Positions 51,639-60,619 of a stretch of 64,000 nucleotides of DNA are shown here, one piece after another. The stretch spans positions 372,001-436,000 of the forward strand of contig NZ_JAMBOB010000003.1 of assembly GCF_023715415.1 (NCBI RefSeq), read 5' to 3'. How positions within the stretch are numbered: the first letter of the stretch is position 1; every line of letters begins with the position of its first letter. Below the pieces are notes generated by a model. The model saw only the letters and a list, made by a program, of their open reading frames with translations. It was not told the origin of the DNA and ran no database searches. The translations under genes were made by a program, and so were the position numbers. The DNA is from Neobacillus niacini (GTDB lineage Bacteria; Bacillota; Bacilli; Bacillales; Cytobacillaceae).

Positions 51639-51677
51639 AATTTTCCCCTTTCAATTTGGGGAATCGCAAAATACTAT

Positions 51678-51734
51678 TTAATTAGTCGTTTTCCCCGTGT
51701 AGTCATTAATAATAAAAATTCTTTTGTTTGCCAT
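51678..51734 (-). CDS. Possible 18-residue peptide with strong ribosome binding site
   Basis: AAAGGAGGCGTTCATT precedes ATG 51734 with ideal spacing, but the frame stops after 18 codons (MANKRIFIINDYTGKTTN). It may be a leader peptide, a truncated gene or a real microprotein. It lies in the gap before the BltD-like gene. Confidence 0.3.
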   Translation of the reverse strand: MANKRIFIINDYTGKTTN

Positions 51735-51863
51735 AATGAACGCCTCCTTTGGTAACCATTGCCTAAAAATTATTTCAAATAGTTTTCCCCCAAAATGGCA
51801 GCTTAATTATTAACAATAGCCCAGCTGACCCGCTAAGGGAACTTTACCAATTATGCTATGTAT

Positions 51864-52439
51864 TTAGCGAATATCCCTTTTCAATGAACTTTTGATCAGC
51901 TTAATTTCTCCATTTTTAGGGATTATTTCACTGATGTTTTCATTTTTTCCTTCCTTTTTTGAATGTTTTAGTTCTTCCACTACATATTCCTTAAAGGAGC
52001 AGCAAAACAGTTTACGGGCAACTCTTCCTTTATCACCAATTAGGTTGAACCAGCTTTGCCCGACATAAAAAGGATTAGTCAGTATTTTATCAATGATGGT
52101 ATCTATGCGCTCCTTTTCCTCCCCTGCATTAAATTTTGTTTTAGAAGAAAGGGCCAAGATAAAATAGTTTTTAAACTTATCTAATTCTAGTAATTGTAGA
52201 TGGTACTTCTCACGGTGCATTTGATTGAAATCCCTCAGTACATTTTTAATACTTTTTTCAATATCTATTTCAAATTTACTGGCATCTTTCCATGTCGTTA
52301 ATTTGGAATCAAAAATAGACAGTGTTAGTATATAATAGGCAGCATAATTTTTGGGATCAATTACTTCATTAACAACTTGCTTTTCATCTTCCGGTACAAC
52401 AATATAGTTTTTATAGTCAGCAAAAAAATTTTCAATCAT
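51864..52439 (-). CDS. Hypothetical protein, 191 residues
   Basis: I do not recognise a family. The protein is helical and charged, with aromatic clusters (YKNYIVVPEDEKQVVNEVID and FYVGQSWFNLIGDKGRVARK), two adjacent Cys (KLFCCSFKEY) and a basic C-terminal end. No signal peptide is seen. AAGGTA lies upstream of the ATG. The gene sits alone in a gene-poor stretch, which is common for horizontally acquired genes, but there is no direct sign of transfer. Confidence 0.55.
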   Translation of the reverse strand: MIENFFADYKNYIVVPEDEKQVVNEVIDPKNYAAYYILTLSIFDSKLTTWKDASKFEIDIEKSIKNVLRDFNQMHREKYHLQLLELDKFKNYFILALSSKTKFNAGEEKERIDTIIDKILTNPFYVGQSWFNLIGDKGRVARKLFCCSFKEYVVEELKHSKKEGKNENISEIIPKNGEIKLIKSSLKRDIR

Positions 52440-52953
52440 ATCATATACCTTCTTTCGTACGTTGATAGAATGGATGAATAAAATGGCTTGATCTATATCT
52501 ATCTGAAGCTATTTGCATTATGAAAAAACATCTAGGTGACCTATTCATTATTTTTTCAGCGCAGTTCTTCTTGCAATCTGACGAAATAATTTCTATGAGC
52601 AATTGAATCGGAATTGTATATAATATATTCCTTTTTGAATAGTAAAAATCCTCCTTATTCTTTCAAAAATCCTCATCTTTCACGGTTTTTAATTAAAAAG
52701 TCCCATTATAGGATTAAAAATTTTGTCGTTCAGATCCGTGAAGAGATCATTGAAAAACAAGAAGGCAATTACCTACTATATGTAGATAACTGCCTTCTTT
52801 AATAAAGTATGGGTTATGCCCAGCCTTTATTTAGTGCTTTTACTATTAATAATCAAAGAATATTAAGTCAACCGACCAACCTATTCACATGTAGTCTTCA
52901 ATAAAAAGCCGAAAACCTGCAATAGATGAATTTATCTTGCTCTGGGGGTTTCT
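52440..52953. other. Gene-poor gap with a strong hairpin
   Basis: No convincing gene is present in these 514 bases. A stem GAAGGCAATTACCTAC pairing with GTAGATAACTGCCTTC (52760-52799) is flanked by T-rich ends on both strands and probably terminates the hydrolase transcript from the right, 150 bases after its stop. Confidence 0.5.
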
Positions 52954-53820
52954 TCAGGGAATGAGAAGTTTTGACTCTTGTTTATTCACCCAATTCATTA
53001 TTTCAGAACTAACTTCCTCTGGGTTGTCCCATTGAATCATGTGGCCGGTATCCTTTATTTTGATAATAGTAGCCTCTTTTATATCCTTCTTTAATTGGGA
53101 TATCCCTTTTTCCCTTGCTTCATGTAATTCTTTTGGCTCTGTTGCATGTATCAATAATAATGGTGACTTAATGTAAGGATATGTAGTCATAAACGGTTCT
53201 TTAAAGAATGCCTTGATGATGGGTAAAACAGTAAACTTCGAGGCGATTAGTTCATACTTATCATTCTTCGTGAATATGGAAGCTACTGACTTTTCAATGG
53301 CAGCATTCCATCGCTTCGTGAATGTCTTATACTCATCTAGAATTTCTTCCCAACTATCGTATTTGGCATTATCGATATAAGTGTTCCAGCCATCGTAGGC
53401 TCTTGAAAAAGTCATTTCTTCTTGAAATTCTGGAAAAGTAAAACCACCATCGAGCAGAATAACTCCCTTAATTTTGTTAGGATAATGTCTAGTATAATGT
53501 AACGCCACATCTGCTCCCCATGAATGCCCTAAAATATAAAATGGTTTATCCAATATGGAATCAAAAACCTTTTCATACCATGTGGCCAAATTCGAAAATA
53601 AATAATCTCCTTCCTTCTTAAAAGATGTACTTTTCCCATGCCCTGGTTGATCAATTAAAATGAGATGATAATGCTTTGATAATTTTTTACTCAGTTCTGA
53701 AAAACTATAATTCGCACTGCCAGCCAGTCCGTGCAGGCAGATAATCGTTGGATTTTTACTATCGCCATCCACAAAATAACTTACCTTTTCTCCGTTCCAC
53801 TCTAAAATGATATTTTCCAT
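52954..53820 (-). CDS. Alpha/beta hydrolase (MhpC-like)
   Basis: The 288-residue protein has a CLHGLAGSA oxyanion loop (about 28-36), the nucleophile Ser in ILGHSWGADVALHY (about 98-111) and a catalytic His in IKDTGHMIQWDNPEEV near the C-terminus. The charge-relay acid is not clear: LLIHATEPKE replaces the usual GxxD segment. It hydrolyses an unknown ester or similar bond. ATG codons at 53820 and 53823 follow GGAGAGG; either may be used. Confidence 0.82.
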   Translation of the reverse strand: MENIILEWNGEKVSYFVDGDSKNPTIICLHGLAGSANYSFSELSKKLSKHYHLILIDQPGHGKSTSFKKEGDYLFSNLATWYEKVFDSILDKPFYILGHSWGADVALHYTRHYPNKIKGVILLDGGFTFPEFQEEMTFSRAYDGWNTYIDNAKYDSWEEILDEYKTFTKRWNAAIEKSVASIFTKNDKYELIASKFTVLPIIKAFFKEPFMTTYPYIKSPLLLIHATEPKELHEAREKGISQLKKDIKEATIIKIKDTGHMIQWDNPEEVSSEIMNWVNKQESKLLIP

Positions 53821-53873
53821 CATGACCTCTCCCATGTCTTTCTATCTAATTAGAATCAATTTTCCCTATTTGT

Positions 53874-54170
53874 TTATTCCCTAAAGGATAACCCATTCTC
53901 CTTTAATGCAACTCTCAGTTTAGGTATAGAAGCAGGTCCCATTCCATGAAATTTCAAAACTTCCTTTTCACTTAAGGTTGATAGCTCCTGCAAAGAGGTG
54001 ATTCTATTGTTTTCCAATGCTCGTCTTGCTGGTGCTGAGAGTAACGCTAGAAATCCACTTTCGGGTTTTCGCTCTGCCTCGCAAGTCGGACAGGTTGGAC
54101 AATCACTACTTTTATAAAAATTATGTCCCTTGTCGCAAATCCGTAAATTCTTTTCAGAAGAAGTTGTCAT
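53874..54170 (-). CDS. RNA polymerase alpha C-terminal-like domain protein
   Basis: The 98-residue protein has a short Cys pair region (GHNFYKSSDCPTCPTCEAER, a likely zinc knuckle) followed by a helix-hairpin-helix domain resembling the alpha CTD: LLSAPARRALENNRITSLQE then VLKFHGMGPASIPKLRVAL. Such small proteins occur in bacilli and may bind DNA or RNA polymerase partners; their role is unknown. GGAGTG lies upstream of the ATG. Confidence 0.8.
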   Translation of the reverse strand: MTTSSEKNLRICDKGHNFYKSSDCPTCPTCEAERKPESGFLALLSAPARRALENNRITSLQELSTLSEKEVLKFHGMGPASIPKLRVALKENGLSFRE

Positions 54171-54345
54171 AGTAAATCACTCCTATTCTGGAATTTTCTC
54201 TATTTTTATATATTCGCCACTATAGTAATCTTCCCTCTATATCTAATGTGTTTCATAAACAGAATTTGAAAACTCTTGAAAATTATTAGAATTCAAAGGA
54301 GAAAACGTCCTGTATGTCGAATTAATAGATAAAGGGGTTGGCCCA

Positions 54346-54558
54346 ATGAATAAAGTTGATTTATTAAAAAATCTTCGCAATGCCAGTCAAAGTAATTTAT
54401 TTTCAACAGAGATTCCTAAGTCCACTAAAGAAGATGAAAAAAAGATTGAGAAATGGGTTGGAGAATTAGAAAGTGAAGGAAAGATTAAGTTAAGAGAATG
54501 TATACAGCGGGAATACTCCGTTTATTTACATGGAATCATCAAATATGCATCCGAGTAA
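54346..54558 (+). CDS. Hypothetical protein, 70 residues
   Basis: ATG 54346 follows AAAGGGG by nine bases. The short protein is charged and helical (KSTKEDEKKIEKWVGELESE then GKIKLRECIQREYSVYLHG), without membrane segments or recognised domain. A terminator downstream supports it as a discrete transcription unit. Confidence 0.55.
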   Translation: MNKVDLLKNLRNASQSNLFSTEIPKSTKEDEKKIEKWVGELESEGKIKLRECIQREYSVYLHGIIKYASE

Positions 54559-54598
54559 TCGGGTGCTTTTTTGCATGAGGGAACTAGAAAAAGAGAAT

Positions 54599-54638
54599 GA
54601 GGCGTTCATTCAGTCATGAATCAACGCCTCTTCTATTT
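54599..54638 (+). terminator. Terminator
   Basis: A GAGGCGTT/AACGCCTC stem with an inner CATTCA/TGAATC pairing is followed by TTCTATTT. It also faces the convergent cupin gene. Confidence 0.6.
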
Positions 54639-54682
54639 ATAAATGAGAGTATTTAATAATAAATCGAAATGGTTAACCCTGA

Positions 54683-55255
54683 TTATTCTTCAGCAGCCAT
54701 TGCCTCTGCCTTCGTTTTATGAACAGTTCCGAATGGATGTTGAGGTGGAGCATAGATTGCATAAAGTTTTAGTGGTGTATTCCCTGTATTGGTTATATTG
54801 TGCCATTTTCCTGCAGGGACCATAATGGCAAAATCATCCGCTACTCTTGTTTGAAAAGTTAAATTGTCCTTTGTATCACCCATTTGGACAATTCCTTGGC
54901 CCTCTTCAATACGTAGGAATTGATCAATATCAGGATGTATCTCTAATCCGATATCCTCGCCCACATTGATACTCATTAAAGTAACCTGCAGATGATTCCC
55001 TGTCCATAAAGCTGTTCGAAATGTACGGTTTTGTTTTGAAGCTTCCTCAATATTCACTACAAATGGTTGTTTACCATAATCTTTTAGTTCTATATTTCTC
55101 TCGTTTATAGTTGGCCAGTACGGATAATGATTTGCATAGCCGAAATCATACGGGTAACCCCAATTCAAATCCTGCCTCCCATAGTTATACATTGGCACGT
55201 TGACATAATAAGGATTTTGATAGGCATATGGGTAGGTATAAGGTACATTGTACAT
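54683..55255 (-). CDS. Cupin-domain protein with Tyr/Pro-rich N-terminus
   Basis: The 190-residue protein has an N-terminal Tyr/Asn/Pro-rich segment (residues 1-45, such as YTYPYAYQNPYYVNV), then a single cupin barrel (about 65-175) with metal-type residues in GLEIHPDIDQFLRIEEGQG and GKWHNITNTG. The Tyr-rich head is typical of bacillar spore-associated or surface cupins. The catalytic role is unknown. ATG 55255 follows GGAGGG by nine bases; two earlier ATGs overlap the site. Confidence 0.78.
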   Translation of the reverse strand: MYNVPYTYPYAYQNPYYVNVPMYNYGRQDLNWGYPYDFGYANHYPYWPTINERNIELKDYGKQPFVVNIEEASKQNRTFRTALWTGNHLQVTLMSINVGEDIGLEIHPDIDQFLRIEEGQGIVQMGDTKDNLTFQTRVADDFAIMVPAGKWHNITNTGNTPLKLYAIYAPPQHPFGTVHKTKAEAMAAEE

Positions 55256-55336
55256 CTCGCTCATTCCCTCCAAAAATTTATCTAGGTATTCTATTCACTT
55301 TGGTTAGGAAATGTACCTATAGATTAGTGTGCATAA

Positions 55337-55369
55337 AAAAAGACAAGAAATCGTAATTCTTGTCTTTTA
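55337..55369 (-). terminator. Terminator downstream of the CopC-like gene
   Basis: An AAAAGACAAGAA/TTCTTGTCTTTT stem is followed on the minus strand by TTTTTATG. Confidence 0.6.
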
Positions 55370-55462
55370 AGATCTAACATTATCCGCGTTTTTTTAGTGA
55401 AATAACCAGTGCTAACAATCCTGCGATTAAGATTGTTATTAATAAATGATTTATATTTATGA

Positions 55463-56053
55463 CTAACGCTTTTTCTTTCCGGTAAATAATAAAAGTACAA
55501 TTCCAAATATCACAATTAAGACAATAAATACTGTAATTAACATGGTTGATGAGTTGTTATCATTTTGATCGTCACTATTTTCAACTGTATCTGATGCTGT
55601 AATTTGATTTTCACTTTTTTGTTCAATTTGATCTGTCTGATTGTCATCCTCTTGATTTACTTCGCTGTCCTCTGGAGTAACAGGATTTTCCTCTACTGCA
55701 TTTTGATCATTTTGAACAGCAAAATTGATTTCACCTTTTATGGGATGGCCATCTTCCCCAACAATTGTCCATTGGATGATGTAAGATCCATTCTCTAATG
55801 GTTTTGCTATTGTTCCAGTTAGTTGCTTATTTTCAACTTTGACTTCTCCTAATGGAAGTTTAGTTCCGTCTTTAACCAAATCCATCGTGCTTAATTCCTC
55901 GATAGAAGTGCCAAACGTTAGAATAATTTGTTCAAGATTCTCTGTTACAACTTGTCCTTCTGATGGATTTGATGAAGTTAAACTTGTGTGTGCACTTACA
56001 AAGGAAGGTACAACCAGTAAAGTACAAACCAAGAATAAAATGATTTTTTTCAA
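55463..56053 (-). CDS. CopC-type copper-binding lipo- or surface protein
   Basis: A TTG start (after AGGAG, seven bases) opens a signal peptide (KKIILFLVCTLLVVPSFVSA), after which the mature protein begins with His22 of the CopC motif AHTSLTSSNP. A second copper His lies in GEDGHPIKG. After the single CopC domain (to about 125) is an acidic Asn/Gln linker and a C-terminal membrane helix followed by GKKKR. It should bind copper outside the cell and is membrane anchored. No CopD-like permease is adjacent. Confidence 0.85.
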   Translation of the reverse strand: MKKIILFLVCTLLVVPSFVSAHTSLTSSNPSEGQVVTENLEQIILTFGTSIEELSTMDLVKDGTKLPLGEVKVENKQLTGTIAKPLENGSYIIQWTIVGEDGHPIKGEINFAVQNDQNAVEENPVTPEDSEVNQEDDNQTDQIEQKSENQITASDTVENSDDQNDNNSSTMLITVFIVLIVIFGIVLLLFTGKKKR

Positions 56054-56217
56054 GATAAAGCTCCTACCTTTCTGATACATGTTGTAATTAATATATTCGG
56101 GCATTAAAAAACTAGTACATGTTTCCTAGCATATCCATATTAACATGCTGTCTAAGTGGTTTTAAGGCTATTCGACAATTTCACAAAAGTTTCACAAATA
56201 ATGATTGACAAGGTAAA

Positions 56218-56247
56218 AAAGCGATTGTCCATATAGAACAATCGCAC
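56218..56247 (-). terminator. Terminator of the nitronate monooxygenase gene
   Basis: A GCGATTGT/ACAATCGC stem is followed on the minus strand by TTTTTTAC. Confidence 0.7.
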
Positions 56248-56261
56248 AGGGTGAAAATTAC

Positions 56262-57359
56262 TTATTCTCTTATACTATCTGTTAAATGTTGATTTATTTT
56301 TTTTGCTTCAGATACAATTTCCTTCATTAAAGCTTCAACGGTATGATTCTTGGCTAGCCTCGGACTTTGACCAGACCAGAGTGACATGTAGTCTGGGTTG
56401 TTTTGGGAAGAAGCGGCCTTACGAATGTGTTGGGTTAGCGTATTTTGAACTGGAAAATCGGGTAAAGATTCTTCATGATTCTTTAATTCTGAAATAAATG
56501 GATTGTTCATTCCTCTTGCCCATTTGCCTGAAAACGCTCGGGTTAAAACCATTTGGTCTTCTTTAGCGTGAAGAATGGCTTCTTTATGAACCTGATGAGC
56601 TCCACTTTCTTTACAGGTTAAGAAAGCTGTCCCCATTTGAACTCCCATTGCTCCCAAGCAAATGGCGGCCATCAGTCCTCTCCCATCCATAATCCCACCA
56701 GCAGCAATGACAGGGATGCTGACATGATCAACAACCTGTGGAATCAAGGACATTAAACCCACTAAACTCCCTTCGTCTTCACCCATAAAGTTCCCTCGGT
56801 GTCCACCTGCTTCACTGCCTTGAACACAAACGATATCCATCCCTAACCTTTCAATTTCAACCGCTTCCTCTACAGTGGTAGCTGTTCCCATTAGAATAAT
56901 GTTATGGTGTTTTAACTTAGCGATTATCTCAATGGAAGGAACACCAAAAGTAAATGAACACACAGGGAGATTTTCTTCTATGACAATTTTGATTTGGTCA
57001 TTAAATGTTTCAAATAAATGATTGGATGTTGGAATCTCCAAACGATCATTTTGATTTATATGTAATTGCTCACAAATAGGCTGTAAGAGTTGAGATGCTG
57101 ATTTAATTTCATTTTCAGTATAAGTAAATTCGTTAGGAACAAATAGATTGATGCCAAAGGGGTTTGTTGTGAGCTGTTTTATTTCTTTTATTTGTTCAGA
57201 GACTTGATTTGGTGACATGTAGCCTGCACCAATCATTCCAAGGCCACCGGAATTTGAAACCTCCGTCACAAATTTTGAAGTGGTTACTCCTCCTGCCATC
57301 GGAGCTTGGATTATTGGAAACTCAATTTTTAAAAGCTCTGTCATTATATTCTTAATCAT
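56262..57359 (-). CDS. Nitronate monooxygenase (2-nitropropane dioxygenase-like)
   Basis: The 365-residue FMN TIM-barrel has the family motifs FPIIQAPMAGGVTTSKFVTE (residues 14-33), CVQGSEAGGHRGNF in the middle with the catalytic His, and PVIAAGGIMDGRGLMAA with GAMGVQMGTAFL. These proteins oxidise alkyl nitronates, such as propionate 3-nitronate, to carbonyl compounds and nitrite. AGAGGTG lies six bases before the ATG. Together with the 55-residue zinc protein upstream it may form an operon. Confidence 0.88.
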   Translation of the reverse strand: MIKNIMTELLKIEFPIIQAPMAGGVTTSKFVTEVSNSGGLGMIGAGYMSPNQVSEQIKEIKQLTTNPFGINLFVPNEFTYTENEIKSASQLLQPICEQLHINQNDRLEIPTSNHLFETFNDQIKIVIEENLPVCSFTFGVPSIEIIAKLKHHNIILMGTATTVEEAVEIERLGMDIVCVQGSEAGGHRGNFMGEDEGSLVGLMSLIPQVVDHVSIPVIAAGGIMDGRGLMAAICLGAMGVQMGTAFLTCKESGAHQVHKEAILHAKEDQMVLTRAFSGKWARGMNNPFISELKNHEESLPDFPVQNTLTQHIRKAASSQNNPDYMSLWSGQSPRLAKNHTVEALMKEIVSEAKKINQHLTDSIRE

Positions 57360-57381
57360 CCACTACACCTCTTGTAAACTA

Positions 57382-57549
57382 TTATTTTTTGTTAAAACAT
57401 TCTTCACAAATGAATTTGGCTTCGTTTCTTAAGAAAGCTTTTATTTCGGTAAATCCTTTTCGCTTTGGATAGCGCATTTTTACATAGACCATTTCATCTG
57501 CCTTAATTTCTTTATCACAAACGATACATTTGGGCTTATCCCACAACAT
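57382..57549 (-). CDS. Small zinc-ribbon-like protein, 55 residues
   Basis: ATG 57549 lies nine bases after GGAGGTG. The product has CIVC at residues 8-11 and CEEC at about 49-52, the two halves of a four-Cys zinc site, joined by a basic middle (KMRYPKRKGFTEIKAFLRNE). Similar short bacillar proteins are called conserved hypothetical. It lies 22 bases upstream of the nitronate monooxygenase gene on the same strand. Confidence 0.65.
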   Translation of the reverse strand: MLWDKPKCIVCDKEIKADEMVYVKMRYPKRKGFTEIKAFLRNEAKFICEECFNKK

Positions 57550-57749
57550 AGTAAAACACCTCCGATAAAATTTTTATTTTTGAGTGCGGTTTTTCATTAA
57601 AACTAAACCTCTCTTAAAGTGCTTCAAATACAAATATATTCTTAGTTTACTATAATGGTAAGCTAATAGTTTTATAAAATGATTTTCTTTTGAGTAAAAT
57701 GGGAATTCTAAGCAGGAAATTATAGCTTGCTCTTACGGAAAGATTACTG

Positions 57750-57795
57750 CCTGAAAAAAGTTACAGGCGTGAATTCACATAGGAATTCACGCCTG
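57750..57795 (-). terminator. Terminator of the monooxygenase gene
   Basis: A GGCGTGAATTC/GAATTCACGCC perfect stem (57761-57795) is followed on the minus strand by TAACTTTTTTC. Confidence 0.8.
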
Positions 57796-57843
57796 TTCAA
57801 CTGATAGTAGACTGATCTTATACTGTAGACTACGCCAATCTAT

Positions 57844-59484
57844 TTATTTTATACTACCTTGAATAGGAGCAGGAGCTTTTTCAAAATGGAATCCTTCGTA
57901 ACCATTGGCCGCAATTTCAGCACATTTCTGACGGTATGCTCCGACACCACCCAAGTAGATTAAAAATCTACGTGTCTTTCCAGGGATGTTGGCACCTGTG
58001 TACCAGGAATCTGCCTTTGAAAACAGCGTTGCATTCGCAACCTCTCCACAATGCTTACTCCAGGCTTCCTCAGCTTCGACATTTGCTTCAATGGTATCCA
58101 TATTATTTTCACCCATATATTCAATACAATCGGAGATCCATTCCACATGCTGCTCAATCGAAACCGGCATGTTACTCAAAACGGAAGGACTTTCAGGTCC
58201 GGTAATCATGAAGAAATTTGGGAATCCGGCATTCGCTACACCTAGATAAGTTCTAGTATTTTCTCCCCCATTCCATTTCTCCTTCAATGATACTCCATCT
58301 TTACCGCGGATATCCATTTTTAACAACGGACCTGTCATGCCGTCGAATCCGGTAGCAAAAACAAGGACATCAACCTCAAATTTGCCTTCAGTCGTCCGCA
58401 GCCCTTTTTCCGTAATTTCTACAATTGGATTCTTTTTAACATCTACTAATGAAACATTGTCTCGATTATAGGTTTCATAGTAATCGGTATCGATGATTGG
58501 CCGCTTTGTTCCATAGTAATACGTAGGCATCAGCTTGTCCGCAACATCCGGCTTTTTAACAATCTCTTGAATTTTAGAACGGATGAATTCGGAAGCCGTT
58601 TTGTTGGCCTCTTCATTGACAGTAATATCGTAGTACGAGGTGAAAATTCCTTGACCACCAATTCGCCATGCTTCCTCATATTTCTCCAGACGTTCTTCAG
58701 GTGTTACCTCGAGCGCTGATTTCGTTGGGATGTCACCAGGCGCGCCGCCTGTAGATTCACGCATTTGTCGCTTAATTTCTTGGAAATTTTCTTTTGCTTG
58801 GCGAATATACTCAGGATCATAAGGATGGTTCCGCGCTGGAGCACTATACTGTGGTGTTCGTTGGAAAACAGTTAAATGGGCAGCTTCTTTCGCAATGGCA
58901 GGAATTGCCTGAACGCCGCTTGAACCTGTTCCGATGATTCCCACTGTTTTGCCAGTGAAATCAACTTTTGTATGTGGCCAATGCCCGGTGTGATAATATT
59001 CACCTTTGAAGTTCTCTAAGCCATTAAATTTAGGAAGATTGGAAGCAGAAAGACAACCTACTCCAGTAATAAAGTACTTCGCAGAAACAGAGCTGCCATC
59101 ATTTAAAGTAATCTGCCATATCTTGTTCTCTTCGTCATATTGGGCTGAATTGACCCGAGTGTTGAACTGAATATCTGGTCTCAACTCAAACTTATCAGCG
59201 ACAAAGTTTAGATATTTTAAGATTTCAGGCTGCTCTGGATAACGAGAAGACCAAGTCCACTCGCGATAAAGCTCTTCAGAAAAAGTATAATTATAGTAGA
59301 TACTCTCGGAGTCACAGCGTGCTCCGGGATACCGGTTCCAATACCAGGTACCGCCAACACCTTCTGCTGCCTCATAAACACGAGTCGATAAACCTAATTC
59401 ACGTAAACGATAAAGCATATACATTCCTGAAAAGCCTGCACCAATTACTACCGCATCAAAATTAGTCTCTTTTGTAGATGTCAA
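57844..59484 (-). CDS. Baeyer-Villiger monooxygenase (type I FMO-like)
   Basis: The protein of about 546 residues has an FAD-binding GAGFSGMYML fold at the N-terminus, the Baeyer-Villiger fingerprint FKGEYYHTGHWP at about 159-170 and a second Rossmann motif GTGSSGVQ for NADPH at about 185-192. It inserts oxygen next to a ketone to give an ester or lactone. TTG 59484 is six bases after GGAGGG; ATG 59490 overlaps the site and is less likely. It is transcribed after the esterase gene, in one operon. Confidence 0.9.
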   Translation of the reverse strand: MTSTKETNFDAVVIGAGFSGMYMLYRLRELGLSTRVYEAAEGVGGTWYWNRYPGARCDSESIYYNYTFSEELYREWTWSSRYPEQPEILKYLNFVADKFELRPDIQFNTRVNSAQYDEENKIWQITLNDGSSVSAKYFITGVGCLSASNLPKFNGLENFKGEYYHTGHWPHTKVDFTGKTVGIIGTGSSGVQAIPAIAKEAAHLTVFQRTPQYSAPARNHPYDPEYIRQAKENFQEIKRQMRESTGGAPGDIPTKSALEVTPEERLEKYEEAWRIGGQGIFTSYYDITVNEEANKTASEFIRSKIQEIVKKPDVADKLMPTYYYGTKRPIIDTDYYETYNRDNVSLVDVKKNPIVEITEKGLRTTEGKFEVDVLVFATGFDGMTGPLLKMDIRGKDGVSLKEKWNGGENTRTYLGVANAGFPNFFMITGPESPSVLSNMPVSIEQHVEWISDCIEYMGENNMDTIEANVEAEEAWSKHCGEVANATLFSKADSWYTGANIPGKTRRFLIYLGGVGAYRQKCAEIAANGYEGFHFEKAPAPIQGSIK

Positions 59485-59530
59485 AAGCATTCCCTCCCAA
59501 ATTAAGGTTCAGATTTTTCTTCTATGAAAA

Positions 59531-60475
59531 TTAGACTCTACTTACCTCTTGGTCAACTTTACTTAAAAATGTCGCAAATTTATCGATAGCGCCTTTGATA
59601 TCATCAGGGAAAACTGCCATATTTGTGAAAAATCCATGGATTAATCCTTCTTCACGTGAAGTTTCAACATGTACTCCAGCCTCTTTAAGCCGCGCTGCAT
59701 AGGCCTCACCTTCATCTCGTAGTACATCAAACTCTGCTGTAAGTACATAAGCAGGCGGCAGATTGCGTAAGTCCTCTTCAAGAATCGGTGCAACTAGGAC
59801 ATTTTTTGCATCCTCTTCATTACGGATATAATAATTGCCAAACCAAATCATTAGGTCTCTATCTAAACCGAATCCTTCTTTGAAAGCCTCATAGGATTGA
59901 GAATCATAGCTTAATGCTGTTACTGGATAAATAAGCACCTGGCCAGCAATTGCAGGTCCGTTTTCGCTTCTTGATCTCAATGTCATAGCAGCAGCAAGAT
60001 TTCCTCCCGCACTATCCCCGCCTACAACAACATTGGAAGCGTTTCCATTTAAAGCCGCTGCATTTTCACTTACCCATTGCAAAGCTGCATACGAATCCTC
60101 AACAGGAACTGGGAATTTATGCTCCGGTGCAAGGCGGTAATCTACTGATACCACAATTCTCTCCGTTTTGTTCGCTAGCATTCTGCAGCTAGCATCGGAT
60201 GTAGCTATATCACCAATTACCCAACCGCCTCCATGATAGTAGACAAAGATTGGGAATGGGCCTTGCCCTTCCGGAGTATAGATTCGTACATTTATTTCTC
60301 CACCATTAACTGCTACTAGGCGGTCTTCAATTTTCGCAATCGGTGCTAGCTCTACCTCTACTGGGGGTGCCATTGCAAACATATCTCTAACTGTTTGCGG
60401 TTCTAATGAAGCTATTGGTGGCATTTGCTTAAACGCTTCTAAATACATGAGGGACTGCGGTTTTAAATCTGCCAT
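59531..60475 (-). CDS. HSL-family alpha/beta hydrolase (esterase)
   Basis: The 314-residue esterase belongs to the hormone-sensitive-lipase group: HGGGWVIGD oxyanion motif at 81-89, catalytic Ser155 in GDSAGG (153-158), an acid in AEFDVLRDEG and His in HGFFTN at the C-terminus. It is the first gene of an operon with the Baeyer-Villiger monooxygenase and would hydrolyse the ester it produces. ATG 60475 follows AAAGGAAG; another ATG lies two codons earlier. Confidence 0.9.
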   Translation of the reverse strand: MADLKPQSLMYLEAFKQMPPIASLEPQTVRDMFAMAPPVEVELAPIAKIEDRLVAVNGGEINVRIYTPEGQGPFPIFVYYHGGGWVIGDIATSDASCRMLANKTERIVVSVDYRLAPEHKFPVPVEDSYAALQWVSENAAALNGNASNVVVGGDSAGGNLAAAMTLRSRSENGPAIAGQVLIYPVTALSYDSQSYEAFKEGFGLDRDLMIWFGNYYIRNEEDAKNVLVAPILEEDLRNLPPAYVLTAEFDVLRDEGEAYAARLKEAGVHVETSREEGLIHGFFTNMAVFPDDIKGAIDKFATFLSKVDQEVSRV

Positions 60476-60520
60476 TGTCATCTTCCTTTCCTTGTAAAAA
60501 GATTTTAATCCTTTTTAGGG

Positions 60521-60540
60521 ATTAGCACCTATTAGCACTA
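60521..60540. promoter_or_regulatory. Direct repeats between the esterase and LuxR-type regulator
   Basis: Two tandem 10-bp repeats, ATTAGCACCT and ATTAGCACTA, lie in the divergent 144-base gap, about 45 bases before the esterase start. They are good candidates for a LuxR-type regulator site, but this is only inferred. Confidence 0.4.
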
Positions 60541-60619
60541 TCTATATGTTACAATTTTTTGTATAATTTGAATATTCCTAATTTTGTAGGTGTCCAATCC
60601 CCCAAAAGGAGATGATAGT

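Noticed and set aside
52614..52802. 62-residue frame in the 52.4-52.95 kb gap
   Set aside because: No ribosome binding site, low-complexity composition, and its end coincides with a terminator hairpin.
55370..55465. Second small membrane protein downstream of the CopC-like gene
   Set aside because: The frame gives NHLLITILIAGLLALVISLK, which looks like a membrane helix, but no start codon or ribosome binding site fits.
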